Source: Halococcus sediminicola (GTDB lineage: Archaea; Halobacteriota; Halobacteria; Halobacteriales; Halococcaceae). From it: a stretch of DNA of 64,000 nt. Location: NCBI RefSeq assembly GCF_000755245.1, contig NZ_BBMP01000009.1, positions 21,288 to 85,287 on the forward strand, in the 5' to 3' direction. Shown here one piece after another: positions 8,563 to 16,839 of this stretch. The translations under genes and the position numbers were made by a program. The notes under the pieces were generated by a model. The model worked only from the letters and a program-made list of their open reading frames with translations. It had not been told where the DNA came from and made no database searches. Within the stretch, counting starts at the first letter, position 1. Every line of letters begins with the position of its first letter.

Positions 8563-9333
8563 ATGAGCAATCCTGAACTGAATTCGGCCGAGAACGATCA
8601 ACCTGACTCCGAGAGAGACGGATACGACTGTGATGAGTCGTTTGACGCCAGGAGCGAGGAGGCTCGGACAATGGGACGCGGGTTCTTTGAGGAGTCGAGT
8701 GCACCCGGATCGGCGATGGCGCACCTCTATCGGGGCGAAATCCACCGGATGAAACTGTGGCGTGAGCGCCTTGACCGAACCTCAAACTGGGTAGTGACGC
8801 TCATCGCCGCTATCCTCACCTATGCGTTCTCTGCTGCAAACCGTCCCCACTATCTCATCCTCGTCGGTGTTGTGATGGTAACGGTTTTCCTCGTCATCGA
8901 AGCCCGTCGGTACCGGGGATACGATATGTGGCGGTCGCGGGTCCGGATGCTCCAGCGAAATGTATTTGCGTACTCGCTTGACCCCTCTCAGGGTATTGAA
9001 GACCCAGACTGGCGCCCACGCCTCTCTCGAGACTATCGTAAACCTCACGTGAAAGTCTCCTATGAAGAGGCGATAGCACACCGCCTTCGAAGAGTGTATC
9101 TTCCGCTGTTCACAGTACTACTTGGGGCATGGTTAGTCCGTATTCTCCTCACTCATGGGGCCGGGACGTGGCCGACGACTGCCGCGATCGGTGCACTACC
9201 AGGAACGCTTATCACCGCTCTCGTTGCAATATTCTACCTGTCACTTGTCGGAATCACATTTCGTCCACGTGTCTGGCAGGCGACCGGTGAACTCCGGAGG
9301 AGTGAAATCGGTGCGTGGGACGATATCGAATGA
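8563..9333 (+). CDS. DUF2270 integral membrane protein
   Basis: 256 aa. A hydrophilic N-terminus of about 55 residues leads into the conserved AHLYRGEIHRMKLWRERLD, then two membrane helices (WVVTLIAAILTYAFSA and LILVGVVMVTVFLVIEARR), a conserved RYRGYDMWRSRVRMLQRN stretch, and two more helices at the C-terminus. This matches the DUF2270 family of predicted integral membrane proteins. Function is unknown. It follows the sulfur transporter by about 220 nt. Confidence 0.82.
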   Translation: MSNPELNSAENDQPDSERDGYDCDESFDARSEEARTMGRGFFEESSAPGSAMAHLYRGEIHRMKLWRERLDRTSNWVVTLIAAILTYAFSAANRPHYLILVGVVMVTVFLVIEARRYRGYDMWRSRVRMLQRNVFAYSLDPSQGIEDPDWRPRLSRDYRKPHVKVSYEEAIAHRLRRVYLPLFTVLLGAWLVRILLTHGAGTWPTTAAIGALPGTLITALVAIFYLSLVGITFRPRVWQATGELRRSEIGAWDDIE

Positions 9334-9676
9334 GGGAAACATCATATAGCGAGACAGAGATGCACGTAGGTCCACAGCAAGTTCCACGACGAAGAAATTC
9401 CGAGACACAGCTGTAAAATAATCGCTGGGAACTGCCAGGTATCGCTTAGTGTGATGTTTGAAGCGGACTTCATCCTGATCTTCGCCATCGCGGTAGGATC
9501 GATATCACAGACATATGTTGAGGACAAACGGCGAACCCCGCCTCACAGATATCGATTTCTAGAGTGATCCCAAAAGTACATCAGAGACGGCGGAACCCGT
9601 TTCATGACGATTGTGCGCAATCGTGCAGAATATGCACAACATCTTTATCCGCTCCCCAATTATGGATACCTAAGCA
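9334..9676. other. Intergenic region with regulator promoter
   Basis: The left two thirds show no supported gene; a 37-codon plus-strand frame at 9454-9567 is too short to claim. The right end holds the inverted repeat and TATA-like element of the regulator at 9677. Confidence 0.45.
9607..9624. promoter_or_regulatory. Inverted repeat (ACGATTG-N4-CAATCGT), candidate operator
   Basis: Perfect 7-bp arms separated by TGCG. It lies just upstream of a TATA-like CTTTATCC at about 9652 and 53 nt before the regulator's ATG, a position suited to autoregulation or activation. The half-site shares ATTG/CAAT with the palindrome at 6041-6050. Confidence 0.5.
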
Positions 9677-10081
9677 ATGCCCGACTCAATGGCAGATTAC
9701 CTACGCGCAGACATGGAATGCGAGGGGCTCCTCAAATGCTTCCACGGTCTCACCGATCTGGACCGAGACTGTTTCGAAGTCGTCGTTAGCGACGAAGCGC
9801 CGATGACTATCGATGAAATCGCCGACGATGTCGACCGCGAACGATCGACCGTATATCGATCGATCCAGCGGCTTCGGCAGGCAGGATTCGTCCAGAAAGA
9901 ACAGGTCAACTACGAGCAAGGTGGCTACTACCACGTTTTCTCGCCGACTGATCCCGATGTCGTCGCAGACGATATGCAGCGAATGCTCAACGACTGGTAT
10001 GCGAAAATGGGTCAACTCATTGGCGAGTTCCGAACAAAATACGACACCCACGACCAACCAGCGGCGGCTGCTGAGGGGTAA
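9677..10081 (+). CDS. Winged-helix transcriptional regulator (TrmB/MarR-like)
   Basis: 134 aa. After an N-terminal helix (DMECEGLLKCFHGLTDLDRD, two Cys) comes a winged helix with recognition region IDEIADDVDRERSTVYRSIQ (about residues 45-64) and wing sequence NYEQGGYYHVFSP. A C-terminal helix of about 30 residues may dimerise. The TATA-like box at about 9652 predicts a near-leaderless transcript, supporting this ATG. Encoded at the end of the sulfur cluster, it is the best candidate for its regulator; the Cys pair at residues 14 and 20 could sense persulfide or redox state (inference). Confidence 0.8.
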   Translation: MPDSMADYLRADMECEGLLKCFHGLTDLDRDCFEVVVSDEAPMTIDEIADDVDRERSTVYRSIQRLRQAGFVQKEQVNYEQGGYYHVFSPTDPDVVADDMQRMLNDWYAKMGQLIGEFRTKYDTHDQPAAAAEG

Positions 10082-10196
10082 TCTTTCCCGTTCAAGGACG
10101 AATACGGCACTCATTTACTGTTTCACGGGGCTATCGGTACCAAACGGACCAAAGCACTATTACGCAACACGCACAATACTCTCGTGTATGTCTGGT

Positions 10197-12205
10197 GTCG
10201 GCTAGGTCGGTGCTGAATGCACGGAATGGATGTTCGTTGCAGCCGGTTTCTTGACGTAGCAAATGAGCCGCGGGCAGAATCGGGTCGCTATTTCAGGATC
10301 AGTGTCTCAAAACGTGAAACAAACGAGCGTCCAATAGAGCTGTCGCTCACGACCGGGCAGTCACAGGGGACGGCCAAGCCTCAGTCGGGCGGATCGATCC
10401 CGTACCACTGCTTCGCTACGGTCAGGAACTGGTTTGCGTCCACTCGCGGTGCGTACGTGTGGTTCTCGCCGTCGATGGCAATCTTCACGAGGAGGTCCAC
10501 CAGCCGCCAAACATTGTAGAGCACGCACGCGAACGCGAAGTTGAAGAACCGATAGTCGTGTTCAGTCGAGGTGGTTCGCACCATGAAGTGTTTCTGCTTC
10601 TTGAAGCCGTTCTCAATGCCCCAACGGTGGCGATACCACCGGATTAACCGCTCGATCATGTGAACGAACGCCTTGCCGTCCATTTGCTGATCGTCGGTGT
10701 TATCAGCGGTTACATAGGGGTGATTTGTCTCGAACACCACGGTTTCGCCGGTGTCTACGTCTCCCTCCTGCGCTTTCTGCTTACGCTCTTCGACGTCCTC
10801 TTCGCGCTGGATATCCGCGAGCAACCGCGAGAACGACATCCCCTCGCTCGGTTCGCCGTCCACGTCCTCGAACTCCCACTCGCCGCACAGCTCCGTCCAT
10901 ACTGCTGAGAGATCGTCGTCTTCATCCTCGTCGTCGTCCGAATTCGATCGCTTTGGGAGATAGACCTGCTTGCGGGTGGGCGTCCCATCGTCGGCTTTCT
11001 CCTCGGTGATATGGAACCGTTCGCCGTTGCGGTACATCCACGCGATGGTGTCTGCTTCGTCGCTGGTGGCGAAGATGCGTGTCGGGTTCAAATAGTGGAC
11101 ACCGTGCTCTTCGCAGGTATTCTTCACTGGATCGCTGTCGAACTCGCGGTCCATCATCACGAGGTCGATGTCGACCATCTCGGTCGCCTGCGACAGGAAC
11201 TTCTCGACGATTTCGTCCTTCGACTGACCGCGCACGCGCGGGAGCATCGAGGACGAGCGGGACGTCCATCCCGACGATCTTGAGCACTGCCCACTGATAA
11301 TAGTCGTTACCGTCCTTGTGCCCGAGGATATTGCCTTCGTGATCCTCCACGTCGCCAGTAAACGGGAATCCCTTGGTTTCGTCGATGGCCGCCATGACTG
11401 ACCCATCGAGTTCGCCGTTCTGACGGGCGCGGGCGATCAGCATTCGCGTGGTATTGCGGAGCATCTCCCGAATCTCCGCGACAGAGAGCTTGCCGATCTG
11501 GTAGCGGTGGGTCGATCCCGTCGGGATGCGCTCGCGCGTCGTATCGAGCGAGAACGACGCCGGACCGCTCCGAGCGTACATGTCCTCGCGCATCCCCATG
11601 TAGGCGTGTTGCTCCCAGAAAGCGTTCTCGTGAATCTGCCAGTTCTGGCCACGGTCGAGCGCGAAGGCATCGGTCACGAACGGTTTGGCCTGTTGCCACA
11701 CCTCGTCGGTCTTCTCGGCGACAAGTTGGTGTTTCGGACGCCCGTCGGCTTTCGATTTGCCCGCATTATTCGTTCCAATCCGGTCAGGAAGCGAGACTTC
11801 GCAGGTGCGTGCAGCCCTCACAATCGCGTTAGCACACTCCTGTACCACGTCGCGCAGTTCCGCGCTGAAGCGTTCGTTCCATGCCCGCCAGAACGTCGAT
11901 TGATTCGGGAGCGTCTCGAATCCCAGGCTTTGACGGAGCGAGGGATGCGCTCGGAGATGGTCGTGGAGGGCGGTTTCGTCACAGCCGTTGATCTCCTTGA
12001 GCAGGCATGCTCGCACCAGTAGCGCCATCGGATACGGTCCCGAGTACGGCGCGAGCGAATCATGCGCGGCGAGCGTGAGATGGTCGATCGGGAGGTCACA
12101 GATCAGCGTCTCGACGTCGGCATAATCCATAGCATGCTCGCACTGTGACTGCGCGATGGTCGTGACACCCGCGACGAATCCATCGAGATCGCCGTCTATC
12201 AACAC
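10197..12205 (-). mobile_element. IS4-like element, copy 1, truncated and inactive
   Basis: The left end starts GTCGGCTAGGT, matching the right terminus of copy 2 in inverse orientation (22001-22011). The non-coding end 10197-10380 aligns by eye with the sequence downstream of the intact transposase (shared GACAGCTCTAT, TTTGTTTC and GTGCATTCAGC blocks). Similarity to copy 2 stops at about 12195; the N-terminal codons and inner terminal repeat are missing. Together with copy 2 it brackets the arsenic genes. Confidence 0.75.
10381..12205 (-). pseudogene. IS4-like transposase, frameshifted and 5'-truncated
   Basis: Two overlapping minus-strand frames (12205-10922 and 11406-10381) together match the intact 662-aa transposase at 19840-21828. 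The first frame follows it to VPLVLDA; the second resumes at PRVRGQSKDE. Comparison shows the intact GCTATCCCGCGC is GCTCCCGCGC here, a 2-bp loss near 11243. About 60 N-terminal residues are also absent, with only a GTG available at 12205. Catalytic residues (AAIDETKG, MMDREFD, YRHRWGIENGFKKQK) remain in their separate frames, so the gene is recently broken but cannot make a full protein. Confidence 0.88.
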
Positions 12206-12265
12206 TTAACGACTGTATCGCCCACCACAACCTTCATATAGATTGTGAAAATACGATTTGATGCG

Positions 12266-12409
12266 ATGTCACAGAGCACCCTCGGTCGAATCTGGAATCG
12301 TCTCACAGCACGCTACGAACAGGACACAGAATCCGACTGCTGCGGGACTACTGTTGGAGAAATCACACAGGACTCGCCCGAAACCGAATCGGAGAACTGC
12401 TGCGAATAG
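12266..12409 (+). CDS. 47-aa Cys-pair protein of the arsenic locus
   Basis: ATG at 12266, stop at 12407-12409; begins MSQSTLGRIWNRLTARYEQD. It contains two vicinal Cys pairs, DCCG (residues 24-27) and NCCE at the C-terminus. A TATA-like CATATA about 28 nt upstream fits a leaderless transcript, and the stop is 22 nt before the arsR ATG, so it leads an operon with arsR and the permease. Vicinal cysteines and context suggest binding of As(III) or a soft metal, perhaps as a chaperone. The family is not known to me. It is too short for most gene callers. Confidence 0.65.
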   Translation: MSQSTLGRIWNRLTARYEQDTESDCCGTTVGEITQDSPETESENCCE

Positions 12410-12431
12410 ATACGAAACGCAAAGGTACGAT

Positions 12432-12815
12432 ATGTCTCAGACAGACTCACCACCCGACGAAGCCTACAGCGCGCTCGACCGATTGTACGACGACCCGGAG
12501 GCACGGATCGCCGCCCTGCGGGACTCTCGCCCTCCCGAACGAGATGTTGCCGGTCAAGAAGCCGTCTTCAAGGCGCTCGCCAACGAAGACCGCCTCCGCG
12601 TTCTCGAAACGCTCCGCGAGTCCGAGTGCTGTGGCTGTGAATTGCAGATCGTGCTCGATGCACCGCAATCGACGGTCGCCACGCACCTCCGGAAGCTGAA
12701 GAACGCAGGGTTGGTTAAATCGCGGAAGAAGGGCAAATGGAGCTACTACCGCATCGCCGATACCGCGGCGCTCGAACTACTCGATCTCGCCCACGCCATT
12801 CAAGAGGACGCCTAA
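12432..12815 (+). CDS. ArsR-family metalloregulator
   Basis: 127 aa from the ATG at 12432, chosen over a longer frame because the upstream part overlaps the 47-aa gene. Winged-helix ArsR domain: [16 protein letters not shown], metal site ESECCGCEL (Cys66, Cys67, Cys69) on the sensing helix, and recognition helix [19 protein letters not shown]. Cys placement is like that of As(III)-responsive ArsR proteins. It stops 1 nt before the permease gene, so it should control the 12266-13776 operon by derepression. Confidence 0.9.
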   Translation: MSQTDSPPDEAYSALDRLYDDPEARIAALRDSRPPERDVAGQEAVFKALANEDRLRVLETLRESECCGCELQIVLDAPQSTVATHLRKLKNAGLVKSRKKGKWSYYRIADTAALELLDLAHAIQEDA

Positions 12816-12816
12816 G

Positions 12817-13776
12817 ATGCTTCCAGCGGGACTCGAAAGCGGCCTCATCGACTCGTGGAACTACTTCGTTCATCTCGTGGTCCTCCTCGTCCCGCTGTTC
12901 ATCGGGGCGTCGTTCCTCGTGGGCCTCGCACAAGAGTATCTCCCACCGGAGAAAGTCGAGCGAAAGCTTCGCGGGCACGATGAGGGTGCGGGGAACGTCG
13001 CTGCCGCCGGACTGGGCGCGGTGACGCCGTTCTGTTCGTGTTCGACTGTGCCTGTACTGGCTGGATTATTGCAGGCAGGCGCGCCGCTCGGGCTCGCGTT
13101 TTCGTTTCTGCTGGCCTCGCCGCTCGTCAACGAGATCGCCGTGTTGTTGCTCGTCGGCCTGTTCGGCATCGAGGTGACGGTCTGGTACATCGTCATGACG
13201 TTCGTCGCGGCAGTCGTCGGTGGACTCGTGATCGGGCGGCTGGGATTGGTCGAACAGGTCAAAGAAGTCAGTATTACTGACGATACCGATCAAACCGTCG
13301 CAGCGGATGGCGGAACGGTCGACTGCTGTGCTGGGGGAACGACGCAGACCGAACAGACCCACAGACAGCACGTCGAGAGTGCCGCGCGTGATGCATGGTC
13401 GTTCTTCGTCGATACGCTTCCGTATCTGGTTTTCGGGATGGTGATCGGGGCATTGATCCACGGCGTCGTCCCAGTCGACGTGCTCCAGACCGTCCTCGGG
13501 TCTGAGAACCCCCTAGCCGTGCCGCTGGCTGCGCTCGCCGGTGCGCCGGTCTACGTCAGCCTCAGTGGAATGTTGCCCATCGCCGCCTCCCTCAGCGAAC
13601 AGGGGATCGCTATCGGAACCGTTCTCGCGTTCGTCGTTGGCGGAGCTGGTGTCAGCATCCCGAACGTGATTCTCCTAAACAAACTCTTCAAGCGCCGGCT
13701 GTTGGTCGTTTACGCTACCACCGTCGTTGCAATCGGTGTCGTCGTTGGTGTCGTATTCAATGTTTTCATCGTCTAA
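12817..13776 (+). CDS. ArsP/SO0444-type permease (DUF318)
   Basis: 319 aa with about eight membrane helices in two halves. The first half has [19 protein letters not shown] with Cys73 and Cys75, the hallmark of this permease family, followed by PLVNEIA. A hydrophilic loop of about 50 residues (residues 150-190) carries a further Cys pair (VDCCAGG) and a His. The second half repeats the pattern ([17 protein letters not shown]). Family members export trivalent organoarsenicals or metal ions. The arsR upstream favours an arsenical substrate. Confidence 0.87.
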   Translation: MLPAGLESGLIDSWNYFVHLVVLLVPLFIGASFLVGLAQEYLPPEKVERKLRGHDEGAGNVAAAGLGAVTPFCSCSTVPVLAGLLQAGAPLGLAFSFLLASPLVNEIAVLLLVGLFGIEVTVWYIVMTFVAAVVGGLVIGRLGLVEQVKEVSITDDTDQTVAADGGTVDCCAGGTTQTEQTHRQHVESAARDAWSFFVDTLPYLVFGMVIGALIHGVVPVDVLQTVLGSENPLAVPLAALAGAPVYVSLSGMLPIAASLSEQGIAIGTVLAFVVGGAGVSIPNVILLNKLFKRRLLVVYATTVVAIGVVVGVVFNVFIV

Positions 13777-13907
13777 GTTACCCTGTTGGTCAGTCAGACA
13801 TCCATCTTCACTTCCGACAATATCGTGAAAACACCGATTCGCCGCCCTGACGGTCCAGGTCACGAGCGCCCGGGATCGGCTTCGTATCCGTAACAGTCTG
13901 TTCGGTG

Positions 13908-14327
13908 CTATTCGAGGGCGGCGACCGCGTCGACGGTGACTGCGGCACCACCGAGTAGTTCGCAGGCTCCGACGGTCGTGCGCGCTGGATACGGTTCCTC
14001 GAAGTATCGCCCGTAGGTTTCGTTGACCGACTCGTAGGCGTCCATATCGGCAAGATAGAGCGTCAGCTGAAGCACGTCGTCCATCCCCTGTCCGTGCTGG
14101 TTCAGTTGGGTTTCGAGGTTCTGTAAGGCGAGTTCGAGCTGCTGAGCGGGAGATTCGTTGCTTTCGACCCGCCCTTCGTGTTCGGGCAGCTGCCCCTCGA
14201 TGAAACAGAGGTCCGAGTCGCCGGTCTTCTTTCCGTAGCCGCCGATGAACTCCGTTCCATCGCGCTGCTTTCGACTTGTCTCGCTCGCTCGGTCTGAAAT
14301 CGATCTACTGACTTGCTCTGATTGCAC
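13908..14327 (-). CDS. Rid-family (YjgF/RidA-like) protein
   Basis: 139 aa. The C-terminal two thirds match the Rid fold: SPAQQLELALQNLETQLNQ, DVLQLTLYLADMDAYESVNE, YFEEPYPARTTVGACELL. The usual catalytic Arg is present (PARTTV). Family members hydrolyse reactive enamine/imine intermediates. The first 35 residues are hydrophilic and may not all be translated. It is divergent from the second arsR and has no clear link to arsenic. Confidence 0.8.
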   Translation of the reverse strand: MQSEQVSRSISDRASETSRKQRDGTEFIGGYGKKTGDSDLCFIEGQLPEHEGRVESNESPAQQLELALQNLETQLNQHGQGMDDVLQLTLYLADMDAYESVNETYGRYFEEPYPARTTVGACELLGGAAVTVDAVAALE

Positions 14328-14440
14328 ACATCGGTTTAGTTTTCGTTCAAGTAAAATCCTTTCGTTCGCATTCAGATAATCAGCATAGAGCCGTAATCAG
14401 CGCACAGAGGTGATCGATCGCATTGCTTATCGAAACGATT

Positions 14441-14460
14441 AATTGATTCCGTATTCAATT
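14441..14460. promoter_or_regulatory. Imperfect palindrome overlapping TATA box of acr3 operon
   Basis: AATTGATTCCGTATTCAATT has perfect 6-bp outer arms (AATTGA/TCAATT) and 16 of 20 symmetric positions. It overlaps the AT-rich element GATTAATT centred about 27 nt before the arsR ATG at 14469. A repressor bound here would block TBP, so it is the likely ArsR operator. Confidence 0.6.
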
Positions 14461-14468
14461 CAGATTTC

Positions 14469-14867
14469 ATGGCGCAAGCGACCGAACGACTCCAGCGATA
14501 CCTCGAAGACGAACTCGGGGAGTGTCGGAACGAGGATGTCGAGCGGCGACTCGACGAACTCGGCACGCTCGAAGCGGCGCTCGGCCCAGCACAGGTGGAC
14601 GCCGAACTCGACGTCCTTTCCGCACTTGCCAACGAGACACGCTACACGCTTGTTCGCGTGCTCGTGGCCGCTGGCGAGGAGCTCTGTGTCTGTGAGCTGC
14701 AAGCGGTCGTTGACGTGAGCGAAAGCGGGCTCAGTCACGCGCTCTCGGCGCTCGTCGATACGGGACTCGTTACCGGGCGCAAGGACGGACGCTGGAAGAA
14801 GTACCAAGCTACCAACCGTGCCATCACCCTCGTGACCGTCCTCGAAGGGAACGTGAGCGATGAGTAG
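14469..14867 (+). CDS. arsR: ArsR-family arsenic-responsive repressor
   Basis: 132 aa. An N-terminal helical part of about 45 residues precedes the winged helix: LSALANETRYTLVRVLVAAG, metal site EELCVCELQAV (Cys73, Cys75) and recognition helix VSESGLSHALSALVDTGLV. The CxC pair on helix alpha3 is the classic As(III)/Sb(III) site. The stop overlaps the acr3 start by 8 nt, so repressor and exporter are co-translated. The palindrome at 14441-14460 is its probable operator. Confidence 0.92.
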   Translation: MAQATERLQRYLEDELGECRNEDVERRLDELGTLEAALGPAQVDAELDVLSALANETRYTLVRVLVAAGEELCVCELQAVVDVSESGLSHALSALVDTGLVTGRKDGRWKKYQATNRAITLVTVLEGNVSDE

Positions 14868-16023
14868 CATCGACGCCCACGAGCATGGTCCGAACTGCGA
14901 GTGTGAGAGCTGTGGCGACCCACGCTCGATGGACTTCCTCGATAAGTATCTTACCGTCTGGATTTTCGGCGCGATGGCCGTCGGCGTAGGATTGGGCTAT
15001 CTCGCTCCGTCGGTGACCGAACCGATTCAAGACCTCTATCTCGTGGAGATCGGACTCGTGCTGATGATGTACCCGCCCCTGGCGAAGGCCGACTACTCCC
15101 AGCTCCGGACAGTGTTCAGCAACTGGCGCGTGCTCGGACTGAGTCTCATCCAAAACTGGCTCATCGGGCCAACACTGATGTTCGGGCTCGCGGTGATATT
15201 CTTCAGCGGACTCGTCCCAGGCCTGCCAGCCCGTCCGGAGTTTTTCCTCGGGCTCGTGTTCATCGGGATGGCCCGGTGTATTGCGATGGTGCTCGTCTGG
15301 AACGAACTCGCCGAAGGATCGCCCGAATACGTCACCGGGCTAGTCGCGTTCAACAGCCTCTTCCAAATCGTCACCTACGGCGTCTACGTCTGGTTTTTCG
15401 GGTTGTTCCTCCCGCCGTTGCTAGGGATGGACTCGCTCGTTGCCGGTATCACCACCTTCGATATCACGCCGATGCAGGTGTTCGAGGCCATCGTGGTCTT
15501 CCTCGGGATTCCGTTCGTCGGCGGCTTTCTGACTCGCTATGTCGGCACGCGCGTCAAGAGTGAGGAGTGGTACGACGAGAAGTTCGTCCCGAAAATCGAC
15601 CCGCTGACGCTGGTCGCGTTGCTGTTCACGGTCATCGTGATGTTCGCCACGCAGGGCGAGAACATCGTCTCGGCACCCGCCGACGTCCTGTTGATCGCCG
15701 TGCCGCTGACGATCTACTTCGTGGTAATGTTCTTCGTGAGTTTCGGCATGGGCAAGGGAATCGGTGCGGACTACTCGACGACGACCGCAATTGGGTTCAC
15801 AGCGGCCTCGAACAACTTCGAGCTGGCCATCGCGGTCGCGGTCGCCGTGTTCGGTGTCGGCTCCGGCGTCGCCTTCACGACCGTCGTCGGCCCGCTCATC
15901 GAGGTGCCCGTCTTGCTCGCGTTAGTCAACGTTGCACTCTATTTCCAGCGCAAGCTCGACTGGAGTGGAGCCAGGACTGGCAATCTCAACGCATCTCGGT
16001 CCGAGGCGACGCCTGACGATTAA
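14860..16023 (+). CDS. acr3: ACR3-family arsenite efflux transporter
   Basis: 387 aa, about ten membrane helices. The family signature GMARCIAMVLVWNELA contains the essential Cys140 in the fourth helix; later conserved stretches include GIPFVGGFLTRY and GFTAASNNFELAIAVAVAVFG. It exports As(OH)3 using the proton or sodium gradient. Unusually the N-terminus has HEHGPNCECESCGDP with three Cys, which may capture arsenite before transport. Start taken as ATG 14860, overlapping arsR. Confidence 0.95.
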   Translation: MSSIDAHEHGPNCECESCGDPRSMDFLDKYLTVWIFGAMAVGVGLGYLAPSVTEPIQDLYLVEIGLVLMMYPPLAKADYSQLRTVFSNWRVLGLSLIQNWLIGPTLMFGLAVIFFSGLVPGLPARPEFFLGLVFIGMARCIAMVLVWNELAEGSPEYVTGLVAFNSLFQIVTYGVYVWFFGLFLPPLLGMDSLVAGITTFDITPMQVFEAIVVFLGIPFVGGFLTRYVGTRVKSEEWYDEKFVPKIDPLTLVALLFTVIVMFATQGENIVSAPADVLLIAVPLTIYFVVMFFVSFGMGKGIGADYSTTTAIGFTAASNNFELAIAVAVAVFGVGSGVAFTTVVGPLIEVPVLLALVNVALYFQRKLDWSGARTGNLNASRSEATPDD

Positions 16024-16036
16024 TCCCACTACACCA

Positions 16037-16504
16037 ATGACCACCACTACTGATGCGGCCGACCCGATTCGACTCGCGTTCATGTGCGTCCAGAACGCTG
16101 GACGCTCGCAGATGGCGACCGCATTCGCCGAGCGCGAACGCGAGCGCCGAAACCTCGACGACTCCATGGAAATTCTCACTGGTGGGACTCACCCAGCGAA
16201 CCACGTTCACGAGGGCATCATCGAAGTCATGCGCGAAGAAGGGTTTGATCTCTCGGAGCGGACGCCTCGCAAAATCACGAATGAGGAACTCCATTCATGT
16301 AGGTACGTGGCGACGATGGGCTGTTCGACGCTCGACGTTGACAAAGCGGATGCTACGGTCGACGTCCGCGACTGGGATCTCCCCGATCCGCATGGTGAGG
16401 ACATCGACACGGTACGTTCGATTCGAGACGACATTCACCAGCGTGTAGTGAATCTGTTCGATGAACTCAGCGACGACTCGCAACTGAGCGCCACCGCGAA
16501 CTGA
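16037..16504 (+). CDS. arsC: Low-molecular-weight phosphatase-type arsenate reductase
   Basis: 155 aa from the ATG at 16037. The P-loop FMCVQNAGRSQ fits CX5R with nucleophile Cys17 and Arg23. Two later Cys (residues 88 and 96, in HSCRYVATMGCSTLD) could complete the disulfide relay of thioredoxin-coupled ArsC enzymes, and DWDLPDPHGED supplies the general-acid Asp. It reduces arsenate to arsenite for export by ACR3, 13 nt upstream. Confidence 0.92.
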   Translation: MTTTTDAADPIRLAFMCVQNAGRSQMATAFAERERERRNLDDSMEILTGGTHPANHVHEGIIEVMREEGFDLSERTPRKITNEELHSCRYVATMGCSTLDVDKADATVDVRDWDLPDPHGEDIDTVRSIRDDIHQRVVNLFDELSDDSQLSATAN

Positions 16505-16505
16505 G

Positions 16506-16802
16506 ATGGCCAACGACCCCTGGTGGGAGCACTTTCACCATCTCGGCTTGGACCCTGCTGCTGTCCACTGGGCAGTTGCTTTCATTGTCGGGTAGTTCGT
16601 GGCATGGACCTGGTTCGTCCTCTACAGCGGGAACGAGCTCGTTCCAACGCTCATGCAAGGAACAGCGTTCGCGGTCGCTCTCGGAGTAATTGCCTATCTC
16701 ACCAGAGGTCGGCTAGCTAAATTCGTTATGCACAGTTCCCTGCGAAATTTGTACTCCCGGTATGGGTTTTCGAGCCAAGCCGTGCATCAACAATCTATCT
16801 AA
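16506..16802 (+). pseudogene. Small membrane protein interrupted by an in-frame TAG
   Basis: The frame starts at ATG 16506, one base after the arsC stop: MANDPWWEHFHHLGLDPAAV, a membrane segment, then TAG at 16593-16595. After the stop the same frame continues for 68 codons with a second membrane segment (GTAFAVALGVIAYL) and a basic tail. The frame and hydrophobicity resume without a shift, which points to a single nonsense mutation in a 98-codon gene. A GTG at 16599 could restart the second part. Confidence 0.7.
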
Positions 16803-16839
16803 CTATCCTCCAGAATAAAATATCAGGTTCACATATACT

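Noticed and set aside
8366..8566. 66-codon frame before the DUF2270 gene
   Set aside because: Composition and lack of motifs suggest chance; it overlaps the next start.
16593..16595. Pyrrolysine decoding of the TAG
   Set aside because: Nothing in the window suggests an amber-decoding system and haloarchaea are not known for one; a nonsense mutation is simpler.
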